A stretch of 5,366 bases of DNA from NCBI GenBank assembly GCA_002385805.1, contig DGEF01000073.1, positions 1 through 5,366 of the forward strand. Direction: 5' to 3'. Made by a program: the position numbers and the translations under genes. The notes under the pieces are model-generated. The model was not told where the DNA came from. It did no database searches and worked only from the letters and a program-made list of their open reading frames with translations. Shown here one piece after another: positions 1 to 5,366 of the stretch. This DNA comes from Peptococcaceae bacterium UBA3933. GTDB taxonomy: Bacteria; Bacillota; Peptococcia; Peptococcales; BICA1-8. Each line of letters opens with the position of its first letter. Within the stretch, counting starts at the first letter, position 1.

Positions 1-1
1 A

Positions 2-601
2 GCCGGCAATAACGGTTGTACCGGAGGAGCGATGATTCCGTTACTTTCCTTGGGTGTTCCGGGAGACGCAGTTACCGCGATTGTTTTAGGAGCTTTTATT
101 ATGCACGGCATTCAACCAGGACCTTTATTATACCGAGATCATATTGAAGTTGTTTATAGCATTTTTGCCGGGCTTATGGTTGCCAATATTGTTATGCTGA
201 TTTGTGGTTTACTGGGAATCCGTATTTTTGCCAGAATTATTTCTGTAAATCGTAACATACTTTTACCGGTTATTTTTGTTTTAGCTATAGTGGGGTCTTA
301 CTCCATGCGGAACAGTCTTTTTGATGTGTGGTTTGCCTTGATTTTTGGGATTATCGGGTATTTTATGCAGAGATATGATTTTCCTGCTTCCCCAATACTA
401 TTGGCTTTAATCTTAGGACCAATGGCAGAAAGTAATTTGCGTAGAGCTTTAATTGTTTCCGGTGGAGACTTTTCCGTATTTGTAACCAGGCCTATAAGCG
501 CTATTTTATTAACCTTGGCTGTTTTATCATTAATCACTTCAATGATTAGACAGAACAAGCTTAAGAAAAAATTAGAAGCAGGTGTTTTAGAAGAAAATTA
601 A
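2..601 (+). CDS. tctA: TctA-family transporter large permease subunit, C-terminal part (5' end outside window)
   Basis: This is the large membrane subunit of a tripartite tricarboxylate transporter (TTT), which works with a small membrane protein (TctB) and a solute-binding protein (TctC) to import organic acids by ion-coupled transport. The reading frame is open from base 2, so the gene begins upstream; the ATG at 32 is internal, because the residues before it (AGNNGCTGGA) already belong to the family signature. Visible residues number 199. Family motifs, counted from the first visible codon, are the Asn/Gly-rich loop running into MIPLLSLGVPGD (3-22), HGIQPGP (35-41), YDFPASP (125-131), LILGPMAESNLRRAL (136-150) and SGGDFSVFVTRPIS (153-166). 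About four or five hydrophobic segments are visible, roughly at 52-77, 85-100, 105-121, 128-140 and 164-181. A charged cytoplasmic-type tail closes the protein. Complete family members are about 500 residues, so roughly 300 are missing upstream. It precedes the next gene by 19 bp. Its place in a uronate operon suggests an acidic sugar substrate; that is inference. Confidence 0.9.
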   Translation, partial: AGNNGCTGGAMIPLLSLGVPGDAVTAIVLGAFIMHGIQPGPLLYRDHIEVVYSIFAGLMVANIVMLICGLLGIRIFARIISVNRNILLPVIFVLAIVGSYSMRNSLFDVWFALIFGIIGYFMQRYDFPASPILLALILGPMAESNLRRALIVSGGDFSVFVTRPISAILLTLAVLSLITSMIRQNKLKKKLEAGVLEEN

Positions 602-604
602 TAT

Positions 605-611
605 AAAGGAG
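605..611 (+). promoter_or_regulatory. Ribosome binding site that fixes a GTG start at 621
   Basis: AAAGGAG lies directly against a possible TTG start at 612, leaving no spacer, but sits 9 bases before the in-frame GTG at 621. Normal spacing therefore selects GTG, and the product begins MSKFSLAGK, which matches the usual short lead-in before the first beta strand of short-chain dehydrogenases. Confidence 0.8.
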
Positions 612-620
612 TTGAGTTCG

Positions 621-1385
621 GTGAGTAAATTTAGTCTTGCCGGGAAAAATGTTTTAATAACCGGGGCAGGTACCGGTATTGGTAGAGCTATTGCTTTAGA
701 ATTTGCTCGTTTAGGGGCTTCCGTGGTGGTCAATTATAATTCCAGTAAAGAAGCAGCTTTGGAAGTTGTAAAAGAAATTGAGCAAATCGGCGGTAAAGCA
801 ATAGCTTTCCAGGCGGACGTTACTCAGGAAGAACAGGTTAAATCCCTGGTTAAAGCCAGCGCGGAATTCGGCCAAGGGAAAATAGATGTTTTAGTTAATA
901 ATGCCGGGACATTAGTTCAACGTTGTCCTATTGAGGAGATGGACCTTAGTTTATGGTATAAGGTCATGGACATTAATCTGACTTCTACCTTTTTAGTTTG
1001 TAAACATGTGATTCCGGTGATGAAAAAACAAAAAAGCGGGCGCATTATTAACATGTCTTCTATGGCAGCCCATAACGGAGGGGGACCGGGAGCTGTTGCT
1101 TATGCTACCTCTAAAGCTGCTGTAGCCACCTTTACTAAGGGATTGGCCAAAGAATTAGCTCCTGATATTCTGGTTAATGCTTTAGCCCCCGGTATTATTA
1201 CTACTCGTTTCCATGATCAGTATACTTCACCGGAAGTAAGAGCTAAATTCCAGGCAGGTATTCCTCTAGGCAGGGAAGGTAAACCTGAGGAAGTGGCCGG
1301 TGCTGCCGTTCTTCTGGCTACAGAATATGGTAGTTATATTACAGGGGAAATGATTGAAGTTAATGGTGGCATATACATGGATTAA
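621..1385 (+). CDS. Classical short-chain dehydrogenase/reductase (SDR), likely sugar-acid or keto-sugar reductase
   Basis: This is a complete 254-residue cytoplasmic oxidoreductase of the classical SDR family, whose usual length is about 250. The Rossmann glycine motif TGAGTGIG is at residues 14-21, NNAG at 93-96, the structural Asn at 119, the catalytic Ser at 147 in INMSSMAA, and YATSK with catalytic Tyr161 and Lys165. The C-terminal segment ends in EVNGGIYMD, as in FabG or glucose-dehydrogenase-like members. After the second beta strand it reads VNYNSS rather than having an acidic residue, which in FabG-like proteins goes with NADPH use. It lacks the NNAGIIRR signature of KduD, which is encoded separately at 5067. 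The gene follows tctA by 19 bp and precedes eda by 34 bp, so it is probably co-transcribed. Its substrate cannot be read from sequence; given the neighbours, a uronate, hexonate or 4-deoxy-5-ketouronate is plausible. Automatic annotation would probably call it 3-oxoacyl-ACP reductase, which the context does not support. A longer form from TTG at 612 is possible but poorly spaced. Confidence 0.92.
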   Translation: MSKFSLAGKNVLITGAGTGIGRAIALEFARLGASVVVNYNSSKEAALEVVKEIEQIGGKAIAFQADVTQEEQVKSLVKASAEFGQGKIDVLVNNAGTLVQRCPIEEMDLSLWYKVMDINLTSTFLVCKHVIPVMKKQKSGRIINMSSMAAHNGGGPGAVAYATSKAAVATFTKGLAKELAPDILVNALAPGIITTRFHDQYTSPEVRAKFQAGIPLGREGKPEEVAGAAVLLATEYGSYITGEMIEVNGGIYMD

Positions 1386-1405
1386 TTTTCCATAATAACT
1401 AATAC

Positions 1406-1412
1406 AAGGAGG
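1406..1412 (+). promoter_or_regulatory. Ribosome binding site supporting the TTG start of eda
   Basis: A full AAGGAGG lies 7 bases before the TTG at 1420. No ATG or GTG is equally well placed, and the encoded MKKLEILQKI start matches the first helix of KDPG aldolases, so TTG initiation is well supported. Confidence 0.8.
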
Positions 1413-1419
1413 GTTTAGC

Positions 1420-2067
1420 TTGAAAAAGTTAGAGATTTTACAAAAAATACTGGATAGTGGTATTGTGGCGGTTGTCAGGACGGAAACTGCCGAGAAGGCC
1501 AAAAAATTAGTGGAAGCTATAAGGGCCGGCGGAATTAACACTATTGAAGTAACCATGAGTGTACCCGGTGCAATCGATGTAATAAAAGAACTGGCTGAAT
1601 ACTACAAAGATACTGATGTTGTTTTAGGGGTAGGTACCGTTTTAGATGCGGAAACAGCCAGAGCCGCCATTTTGGCCGGTGCTCAATACGTAGTGAGTCC
1701 CCATACCAATCCAGAAGTTATAAAGTTATGTAACAGGTATCAAGTTCCCTGTATGCCGGGAGCTATGACCGTAACCGAAGTTATTACAGCCTTGGAACTG
1801 GGTGCTGACATTGTTAAATTATTCCCAGGTGAATTGATGGGACCTAAAGCTATTAAAGCCATTAATGCACCTGTTCCGCAAGCTCCTTTAATGCCTACCG
1901 GTGGAGTATCTTTAGATAATGTAGAAGAATGGATTAAAGCAGGTGCGGTAGCAGTGGGAGTAGGAGGATCTTTAACTAAAGGGGCCAAAACCGGCGACTA
2001 TGAACTGGTAACGGAAACAGCCCGCCAGTTTGTAGAAAAAATTAAAAACGCCAGAAACAGTAAATAA
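1420..2067 (+). CDS. eda: 2-keto-3-deoxy-6-phosphogluconate (KDPG) aldolase
   Basis: This class I aldolase cleaves KDPG to pyruvate and glyceraldehyde-3-phosphate, the last step of the uronate (and Entner-Doudoroff) route, in the cytoplasm. The 215-residue length fits the family (about 205-220), and the protein is a single TIM barrel. The Schiff-base lysine is Lys133 in DIVKLFPGE, and the general acid/base is Glu43 in TIEVTMSVPGA. Other barrel motifs are VVR (18-20), LGVGTVLD (69-76), VSPHTNPEV (92-100), MPGAMTVTE (112-120), PTGGVSLDNV (159-168) and VGVGGSL (179-185), the last two contributing to phosphate binding. The EVTxxVPGA form, instead of the EVTLRT of Escherichia coli Eda, is common in Gram-positive and thermophile homologues. 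The enzyme may also act on 2-keto-4-hydroxyglutarate or KDPGal, as many family members do. It starts with TTG behind a full ribosome binding site. It is followed after 29 bp by kdgK, which makes its substrate, and that supports the assignment. Confidence 0.95.
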   Translation: MKKLEILQKILDSGIVAVVRTETAEKAKKLVEAIRAGGINTIEVTMSVPGAIDVIKELAEYYKDTDVVLGVGTVLDAETARAAILAGAQYVVSPHTNPEVIKLCNRYQVPCMPGAMTVTEVITALELGADIVKLFPGELMGPKAIKAINAPVPQAPLMPTGGVSLDNVEEWIKAGAVAVGVGGSLTKGAKTGDYELVTETARQFVEKIKNARNSK

Positions 2068-2096
2068 TAAATTAATTTAATAAGGAGGAATGTATT

Positions 2097-3122
2097 ATGG
2101 CTAAAAAAGTAGTAACCTTTGGAGAGATTATGCTGAGACTGGCTACACCTCTCTATCAAAGAATTGTTCAGGCTACCAGTTTTGAAGCGACTTATGCTGG
2201 GGGAGAAGCTAATGTGGCAGCTTCTTTAGCTAATTATGGAATAGACGCTTATTTTGTAACCAAACTTCCCCCTCATGAAGTAGGGCAGGCTTGTCTTGCT
2301 TATCTACGCAAACACGGAATTAAAACCGATTATATCAAAATGGAAGGTGACCGTTTAGGAGTTTACTACTTAGAGGCAGGTGCATCTCAAAGACCTTCCA
2401 AAGTTATATATGACCGCAAAGATTCCGCAATAGCTAAAGTTCAACCAGGAGACTTTAATTGGGATGAAATTTTTGCGGGTGCCGAACTATTCCACTTTAC
2501 AGGAATTACTCCAGCTTTAAGCGATTCGGCAGCAGAAGTAACTTTAGAAGCTGTGAAAGCGGCTAAAAAAGCCGGGGTAACTGTAAGCTGTGATTTAAAC
2601 TTCCGGAAAAAACTCTGGACTTCGGAAAAGGCTAATAAAGTAATGTCCGGGTTAATGGAGTATGTTGATATTGTTATTGCTAATGAAGAGGATGCGGAAA
2701 AAGTATTTGGCATCAAAGCCCATAACACAGATGTTACAACTGGTAAATTAAATGATGAAGGTTATAAAGAAGTTGCTCAAGAACTGATAAATAGATTTAA
2801 TTTGCAAAAAGTAGCTATTACTTTACGGGAAAGTTATTCAGCTTCTGATAACGGCTGGTCGGCTATGCTTTATGATGGTAAAGAATTTTATAAATCAAGA
2901 AAATATGATATTCACATTGTAGACCGGGTTGGCGGTGGAGATTCATTCTGCGGAGGTTTAATTTACGGCCTTTTGAGTGGAATGAGCAACCAGGATGCTT
3001 TAGAGTTTGCCGTTGCTGCTTCTTGCTTGAAGCATACAATTCACGGTGATTTTAACTTGGTTAGTGTAGAAGAGGTTAAAAACCTTATGCACGGTGACGG
3101 TTCCGGTCGGGTACAAAGATAA
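2097..3122 (+). CDS. kdgK: 2-keto-3-deoxygluconate kinase (PfkB family)
   Basis: This enzyme phosphorylates 2-keto-3-deoxygluconate with ATP to give KDPG, the substrate of the aldolase encoded just upstream. It is a 341-residue PfkB/ribokinase-fold protein, typical in length. The N-terminal signature is YAGGEANVAASLANYG (33-48). The sugar-acid binding elements include YDR at 105-107 and DLNFR at 166-170, and the nucleotide-side region begins at VIANEEDAEKVFG (193-205). The C-terminal PfkB signature is DRVGGGDSFCGGLIYGL (276-292), with Asp282 as catalytic base and the glycines forming the anion hole. The GGGD form replaces the commoner GAGD and is frequent in Bacillota KdgK. AAGGAGG at 2082-2088 lies 8 bases before the ATG. 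The stop codon overlaps the left arm of the hairpin at 3121-3150. Another PfkB sugar kinase, such as a fructokinase, is the alternative, but the adjacent eda, kduI and kduD make KDG the clear substrate. Confidence 0.94.
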   Translation: MAKKVVTFGEIMLRLATPLYQRIVQATSFEATYAGGEANVAASLANYGIDAYFVTKLPPHEVGQACLAYLRKHGIKTDYIKMEGDRLGVYYLEAGASQRPSKVIYDRKDSAIAKVQPGDFNWDEIFAGAELFHFTGITPALSDSAAEVTLEAVKAAKKAGVTVSCDLNFRKKLWTSEKANKVMSGLMEYVDIVIANEEDAEKVFGIKAHNTDVTTGKLNDEGYKEVAQELINRFNLQKVAITLRESYSASDNGWSAMLYDGKEFYKSRKYDIHIVDRVGGGDSFCGGLIYGLLSGMSNQDALEFAVAASCLKHTIHGDFNLVSVEEVKNLMHGDGSGRVQR

Positions 3123-3150
3123 GAAAATCGCCCTGGGGGCGATTTTCTTT
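3121..3150 (+). terminator. Rho-independent terminator-like hairpin between kdgK and kduI
   Basis: A perfect 13-bp inverted repeat, AAGAAAATCGCCC at 3121-3133 and its complement at 3137-3149, is separated by a 3-base TGG loop. The GC-rich top of the stem is followed by TTTTCTTT, so the RNA would form a stable hairpin with a U-rich 3' side. It begins within the kdgK stop codon. The A-rich foot is the mirror of the T-rich tail, so it could also stop transcription on the opposite strand. Since kduI starts only 40 bp further on with no evident promoter between, it may act as a partial terminator or as an mRNA 3'-end stabiliser or processing site within the operon. Confidence 0.8.
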
Positions 3151-3189
3151 CAACTGAATCTTTAGCAAAAGCAAAGGAGGGATTTACTT

Positions 3190-4017
3190 ATGGAAATAAG
3201 ATACGCTGTTAATCCCCACGACTTTAAACAATATTCTACGGAAAAGATACGCCAGGAGTTTTTGATTTCGGATTTATTTACTCCAGGTAAAATTAAAATG
3301 GTCTACAGTCATGAGGACCGGATTATTGTGGGAGGAGTTTGTCCCTTGGAACCTATTTCTTTGGAAGCCGGCAAAGAAATAGGTGCGGAGTACTTTTTGG
3401 CCCGCAGGGAAATGGGCATTATTAACATTGGAGGGAAAGGAAAGGTAACCACTGAAGACGGTGAATATATCCTAGAGAAAAAAGACGGCTTATATATCGG
3501 TAAAGGGATACGGAAAGTAGAGTTCTCCAGTGTTGATAATAATAATCCCGCTAAGTTTTATTTTAACAGCGGTCCTGCCCATAAAACTTATCCTACAGAA
3601 AAAATTGAAATTTCTAAAGTTATGGCAAATCGTTTAGGGACCCCTGAGAAGGGCAATGTGCGGACAATCTACAAATACATCCATCCGGATGGTGTAAAAA
3701 GCTGTCAGTTGGTTATGGGGATGACGGTATTAGAACCAAATAGTCTTTGGAATACCATGCCTTGTCATACTCATGAGCGCAGGATGGAAGTTTATTTATA
3801 CTGGGAAATGGGTGCAGATGACGTTGTGTTTCATTTAATGGGGGAACCCACAGAAACACGTCACGTTGTAGTACGGAATGAAGAAGCGGTGATTTCGCCA
3901 AGCTGGTCTATCCATTCCGGAGTAGGAACAAAGAATTATACTTTTATCTGGGGAATGGTGGGAGAAAACCAGCTTTTTGACGATATGGATCATGTCCCGA
4001 TGCAAGAACTAAGATAA
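3190..4017 (+). CDS. kduI: 5-keto-4-deoxyuronate isomerase (4-deoxy-L-threo-5-hexosulose-uronate ketol-isomerase)
   Basis: This cytoplasmic zinc enzyme converts 5-keto-4-deoxyuronate (DKI), released from unsaturated uronides after lyase cleavage, to 2,5-diketo-3-deoxygluconate. Its 275 residues compare with 278 in E. coli KduI, and long stretches match what I recall of that protein: MVYSHEDRIIVGG (37-49), GIINIGGKG (76-84), NTMPCHTHERRMEVY (188-202), VISPSWSIHSGVGTK (234-248) and FIWGMVGENQLFDDMDH (252-268). The zinc ligands expected from the E. coli enzyme are all present as His193, His195, Glu200 and His242, each shifted by three positions. The fold is a duplicated cupin. AAAGGAGG at 3173-3180 lies 9 bases before the ATG. 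The gene sits downstream of the hairpin and 14 bp before the zinc dehydrogenase gene. This is the most diagnostic gene of the window, because KduI is specific to breakdown of unsaturated uronates. Confidence 0.97.
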   Translation: MEIRYAVNPHDFKQYSTEKIRQEFLISDLFTPGKIKMVYSHEDRIIVGGVCPLEPISLEAGKEIGAEYFLARREMGIINIGGKGKVTTEDGEYILEKKDGLYIGKGIRKVEFSSVDNNNPAKFYFNSGPAHKTYPTEKIEISKVMANRLGTPEKGNVRTIYKYIHPDGVKSCQLVMGMTVLEPNSLWNTMPCHTHERRMEVYLYWEMGADDVVFHLMGEPTETRHVVVRNEEAVISPSWSIHSGVGTKNYTFIWGMVGENQLFDDMDHVPMQELR

Positions 4018-4020
4018 AGT

Positions 4021-4026
4021 GAGGTG
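4021..4026 (+). promoter_or_regulatory. Ribosome binding site of the zinc dehydrogenase in a shifted register
   Basis: GAGGTG, within AAAGTGAGGTG, lies 5 bases before the ATG at 4032. It pairs with the 3' half of the usual anti-Shine-Dalgarno stretch rather than presenting the AAGGAGG core seen at the other genes. It begins 4 bases after the kduI stop, so translation of the two genes may be coupled. Confidence 0.65.
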
Positions 4027-4031
4027 TCAAA

Positions 4032-5054
4032 ATGCAAGCATTAATAGTTAAGAAACCTTATGAATTAGTATGGGAAGACATCCAACAACCTACAGAGCCT
4101 GGCCCTGATGAAGTTTTAATAAGGGTAAAGGCTGCAGGTATCTGTGGGACAGATGTGCATATTTTTCAAGGAAGCCATGGTGCTGTCACCTATCCTCGGA
4201 TTCCCGGCCATGAGTTTTCCGGTGAAGTAGTGGCTGTGGGTGAAAAGGTCAGTCATATTAAAGTAGGTGATCCGGTAGCCGTAGACCCGGTGGTTAGCTG
4301 TGGAGAATGTAGTATGTGCACTATAGGTCGGCATAATATTTGTCATACTGTTAAATGTTTAGGTGTGCAAACAGATGGTTGTTTTACGGAGGTTGTTAAG
4401 ATAAAGGCTAACCGGGTTTATCCCTTTAGTCCTGAAATCGATTGGGATACGGCGGCTTTAGTGGAACCTTTTAGTGTAGCAGCTCAAATAGCTGAACGTT
4501 TACGGATTAATGAAAAGGACAGGGTCTTAATTATCGGCGGCGGAACCATTGGCTTGGCTTTACTGCAGGTAGTTCAGGGGGTATATCAGGCTGAAGCCAT
4601 AGTGGCAGACCTTGTGGAATCTAAATTAAAGTTAGCTCAAGAAATGGGAGCTAAAGGTGTTATTAATTCCGGTCAGGTTAATGCAGTAAAAGAGGCTCAA
4701 AAAGTATGGGATAATAAAGGACCATCGGTAATTGTAGAGGCTGTAGGAAACAGTAAACTCTTGCAAAGTCTAATTGCAGATGCACCTCCGGGATGTCGGG
4801 TAGGTGTTATTGGGTTTATGGCAGAACCTATTCAGATTTCTCCCATGGAAATTACGAAAAGGGAATTAGAGATTATCGGTTCTAGAATGAACAGGGATAA
4901 ATTACCTGATGTTTTAAATTGGTTTAAAGAAGGGAAAATCTCTAATCCTCAAAAATTAATAACCCACAAATTTAAGTTGAAAGATGCCCAAAAAGCCTTT
5001 GAGTTGATTGAGAAGGATCCTGGGCAAGTATGTAAAGTAATTTTAGAGTATTAG
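4032..5054 (+). CDS. Zinc-dependent medium-chain dehydrogenase (MDR), RspB/LgoD-like polyol or hexonate dehydrogenase
   Basis: This is a 340-residue cytoplasmic NAD(P)-dependent alcohol dehydrogenase of the zinc MDR family, full length. Likely catalytic zinc ligands are Cys38 in AGICGTD, His60 and Glu61 in PGHEFSGEV, and Glu145 in VEPFSVA. The structural zinc site is intact, with Cys90, Cys93, Cys96 and Cys104. The Rossmann motif is IIGGGTIGLALLQV (167-180), and an Asp after the second beta strand (Asp193 in IVADLVESK) points to NAD preference. DPVVSCGECxxCxIGRxNIC and the ending THKFxLxDAxKAFEL resemble E. coli RspB and the L-galactonate oxidoreductase LgoD, as I remember them. Related enzymes oxidise L-galactonate, L-gulonate, sorbitol or threonine. 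The exact substrate is not readable here. It lies between kduI and kduD, 14 and 12 bp away, so it is almost surely co-expressed with them and probably feeds a hexonate or ketouronate into the same pathway; that is inference. Confidence 0.92.
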   Translation: MQALIVKKPYELVWEDIQQPTEPGPDEVLIRVKAAGICGTDVHIFQGSHGAVTYPRIPGHEFSGEVVAVGEKVSHIKVGDPVAVDPVVSCGECSMCTIGRHNICHTVKCLGVQTDGCFTEVVKIKANRVYPFSPEIDWDTAALVEPFSVAAQIAERLRINEKDRVLIIGGGTIGLALLQVVQGVYQAEAIVADLVESKLKLAQEMGAKGVINSGQVNAVKEAQKVWDNKGPSVIVEAVGNSKLLQSLIADAPPGCRVGVIGFMAEPIQISPMEITKRELEIIGSRMNRDKLPDVLNWFKEGKISNPQKLITHKFKLKDAQKAFELIEKDPGQVCKVILEY

Positions 5055-5066
5055 GGAGGAAGAACT

Positions 5067-5366
5067 ATGATATTAGACAAATTTAATCTTCAAGGTAAAG
5101 TTGCTATTGTCACAGGAGCAAGTAGAGGTATAGGTCAGGGTATTGCTGTAGGTTTAGCGGAAGCTGGAGCTGATATTGTAGGTGTAGCTACCCGCGGTAT
5201 GGAAGAAACCAAAGCTAAAGTGGAAGAGGCTGGAGGAAAATTTGTGGCCGTAAAAGCCGACCTTAGTTCCTTGGAACCAATCGATGAAATAATTAAGGTT
5301 ACCTTGGAGGAATTTGGTAAAATTGATATTTTAGTTAATAATGCCGGAATTATCAGACGTCAGCCT
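5067..5366 (+). CDS. kduD: 2-dehydro-3-deoxy-D-gluconate 5-dehydrogenase (KduD), N-terminal part (3' end outside window)
   Basis: This SDR-family enzyme reduces 2,5-diketo-3-deoxygluconate, the KduI product, to 2-keto-3-deoxygluconate for the kinase KdgK. Only the first 100 codons are in the window; family members are about 250 residues. The start MILDKFNLQGKVAIVTG closely parallels the MILSAFSLEGKVAVVTG of E. coli KduD. The Rossmann glycine motif TGASRGIG is at residues 16-23, LGLAxAGxDIVG is echoed by VGLAEAGADIVG (28-39), and the KduD-typical NNAGIIRR is at 91-98. The catalytic Ser, Tyr and Lys lie beyond the window edge. GGAGGA at 5055-5060 lies 6 bases before the ATG, immediately after the stop of the zinc dehydrogenase, so the genes are co-transcribed. 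Other SDRs share the fold, but NNAGIIRR together with the linked kduI makes KduD the best call. It differs clearly from the SDR at 621-1385. Confidence 0.9.
   Translation, partial: MILDKFNLQGKVAIVTGASRGIGQGIAVGLAEAGADIVGVATRGMEETKAKVEEAGGKFVAVKADLSSLEPIDEIIKVTLEEFGKIDILVNNAGIIRRQP

Noticed and set aside
32..34. ATG at 32 as the true start of the first gene.
   Set aside because: The frame is open upstream to the window edge, and the residues before this ATG belong to the conserved TctA Asn/Gly-rich motif, so the methionine is internal.
889..907. A 19-base exact match to 5329-5347, which could look like a direct repeat or a recombination site.
   Set aside because: Both copies encode the same conserved LVNNAG segment of the two SDR genes, in the same register. 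Similarity does not extend at DNA level beyond the motif, so it reflects protein constraint and similar codon use.
1266..1556. Minus-strand open frames, such as this one and those at 1740-1988, 2441-2728, 3713-3901 and 4116-4346.
   Set aside because: Each is short, lies opposite a well-supported gene, and has no recognisable domain; they are shadows of the plus-strand coding.
2068..2079. A 12-base palindrome TAAATTAATTTA between eda and kdgK, a possible operator.
   Set aside because: It is made only of A and T in an AT-rich gap, lies just before the ribosome binding site, and has no second copy elsewhere in the window; chance is enough to explain it.
3160..3176. A small hairpin (CTTT-A-GC, AAAA loop, GCAAAG) overlapping the kduI ribosome binding site.
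   Set aside because: Six pairs with a bulge and mostly A-T pairs make it too weak to claim a regulatory role, and the GGAGG core stays unpaired.
3151..3189. A possible promoter for kduI after the hairpin.
   Set aside because: Only about 40 bases are available, mostly taken by the ribosome binding site, and no -10 and -35 pair with acceptable spacing is visible.

Overview
The window is a single run of seven same-strand genes, tightly packed and cut at both ends. It encodes catabolism of unsaturated uronates, the 4-deoxy-5-ketouronate route used after pectin or glycosaminoglycan lyases. The likely host is a low-GC Bacillota, probably a Clostridia-type bacterium. The reasons are AT-rich sequence (about 40% GC by eye), strong AAGGAGG-type ribosome binding sites before nearly every gene, GTG and TTG starts next to ATG, and protein variants typical of that phylum. 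This placement is an inference; no rRNA or tRNA gene is present to anchor it.

Layout, left to right: the C-terminal 199 residues of a TctA-type permease of a tripartite tricarboxylate transporter (2-601); a complete short-chain dehydrogenase of unassigned substrate (621-1385); KDPG aldolase, eda (1420-2067); 2-keto-3-deoxygluconate kinase, kdgK (2097-3122); a strong 13-bp hairpin resembling an intrinsic terminator (3121-3150); kduI, 5-keto-4-deoxyuronate isomerase (3190-4017); a zinc-dependent MDR dehydrogenase of the RspB/LgoD type (4032-5054); and the first 100 codons of kduD (5067 to the window end). Gaps between genes are 12-34 bp, except 67 bp between kdgK and kduI, where the hairpin lies. 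No gap exceeds 70 bp, and I see no convincing promoter, operator, RNA gene, repeat array or mobile element.

Together, KduI isomerises 5-keto-4-deoxyuronate (DKI) to 2,5-diketo-3-deoxygluconate. KduD reduces that to 2-keto-3-deoxygluconate (KDG), KdgK phosphorylates KDG to KDPG, and Eda splits KDPG into pyruvate and glyceraldehyde-3-phosphate. The four steps from DKI to central metabolism are therefore all encoded here, although kduD is incomplete in the window. The TctA permease plausibly imports the acidic sugar or a short unsaturated oligouronide. The two extra oxidoreductases suggest a second feeder branch, such as a hexonate, or an alternative reduction of DKI. No polysaccharide lyase, unsaturated glucuronyl hydrolase or regulator lies inside the window.

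The pathway is well known. The points worth a second look are the extra dehydrogenases, the TTT-type transporter paired with a uronate operon, and the hairpin splitting the operon. I do not see evidence of a wholly undescribed system.
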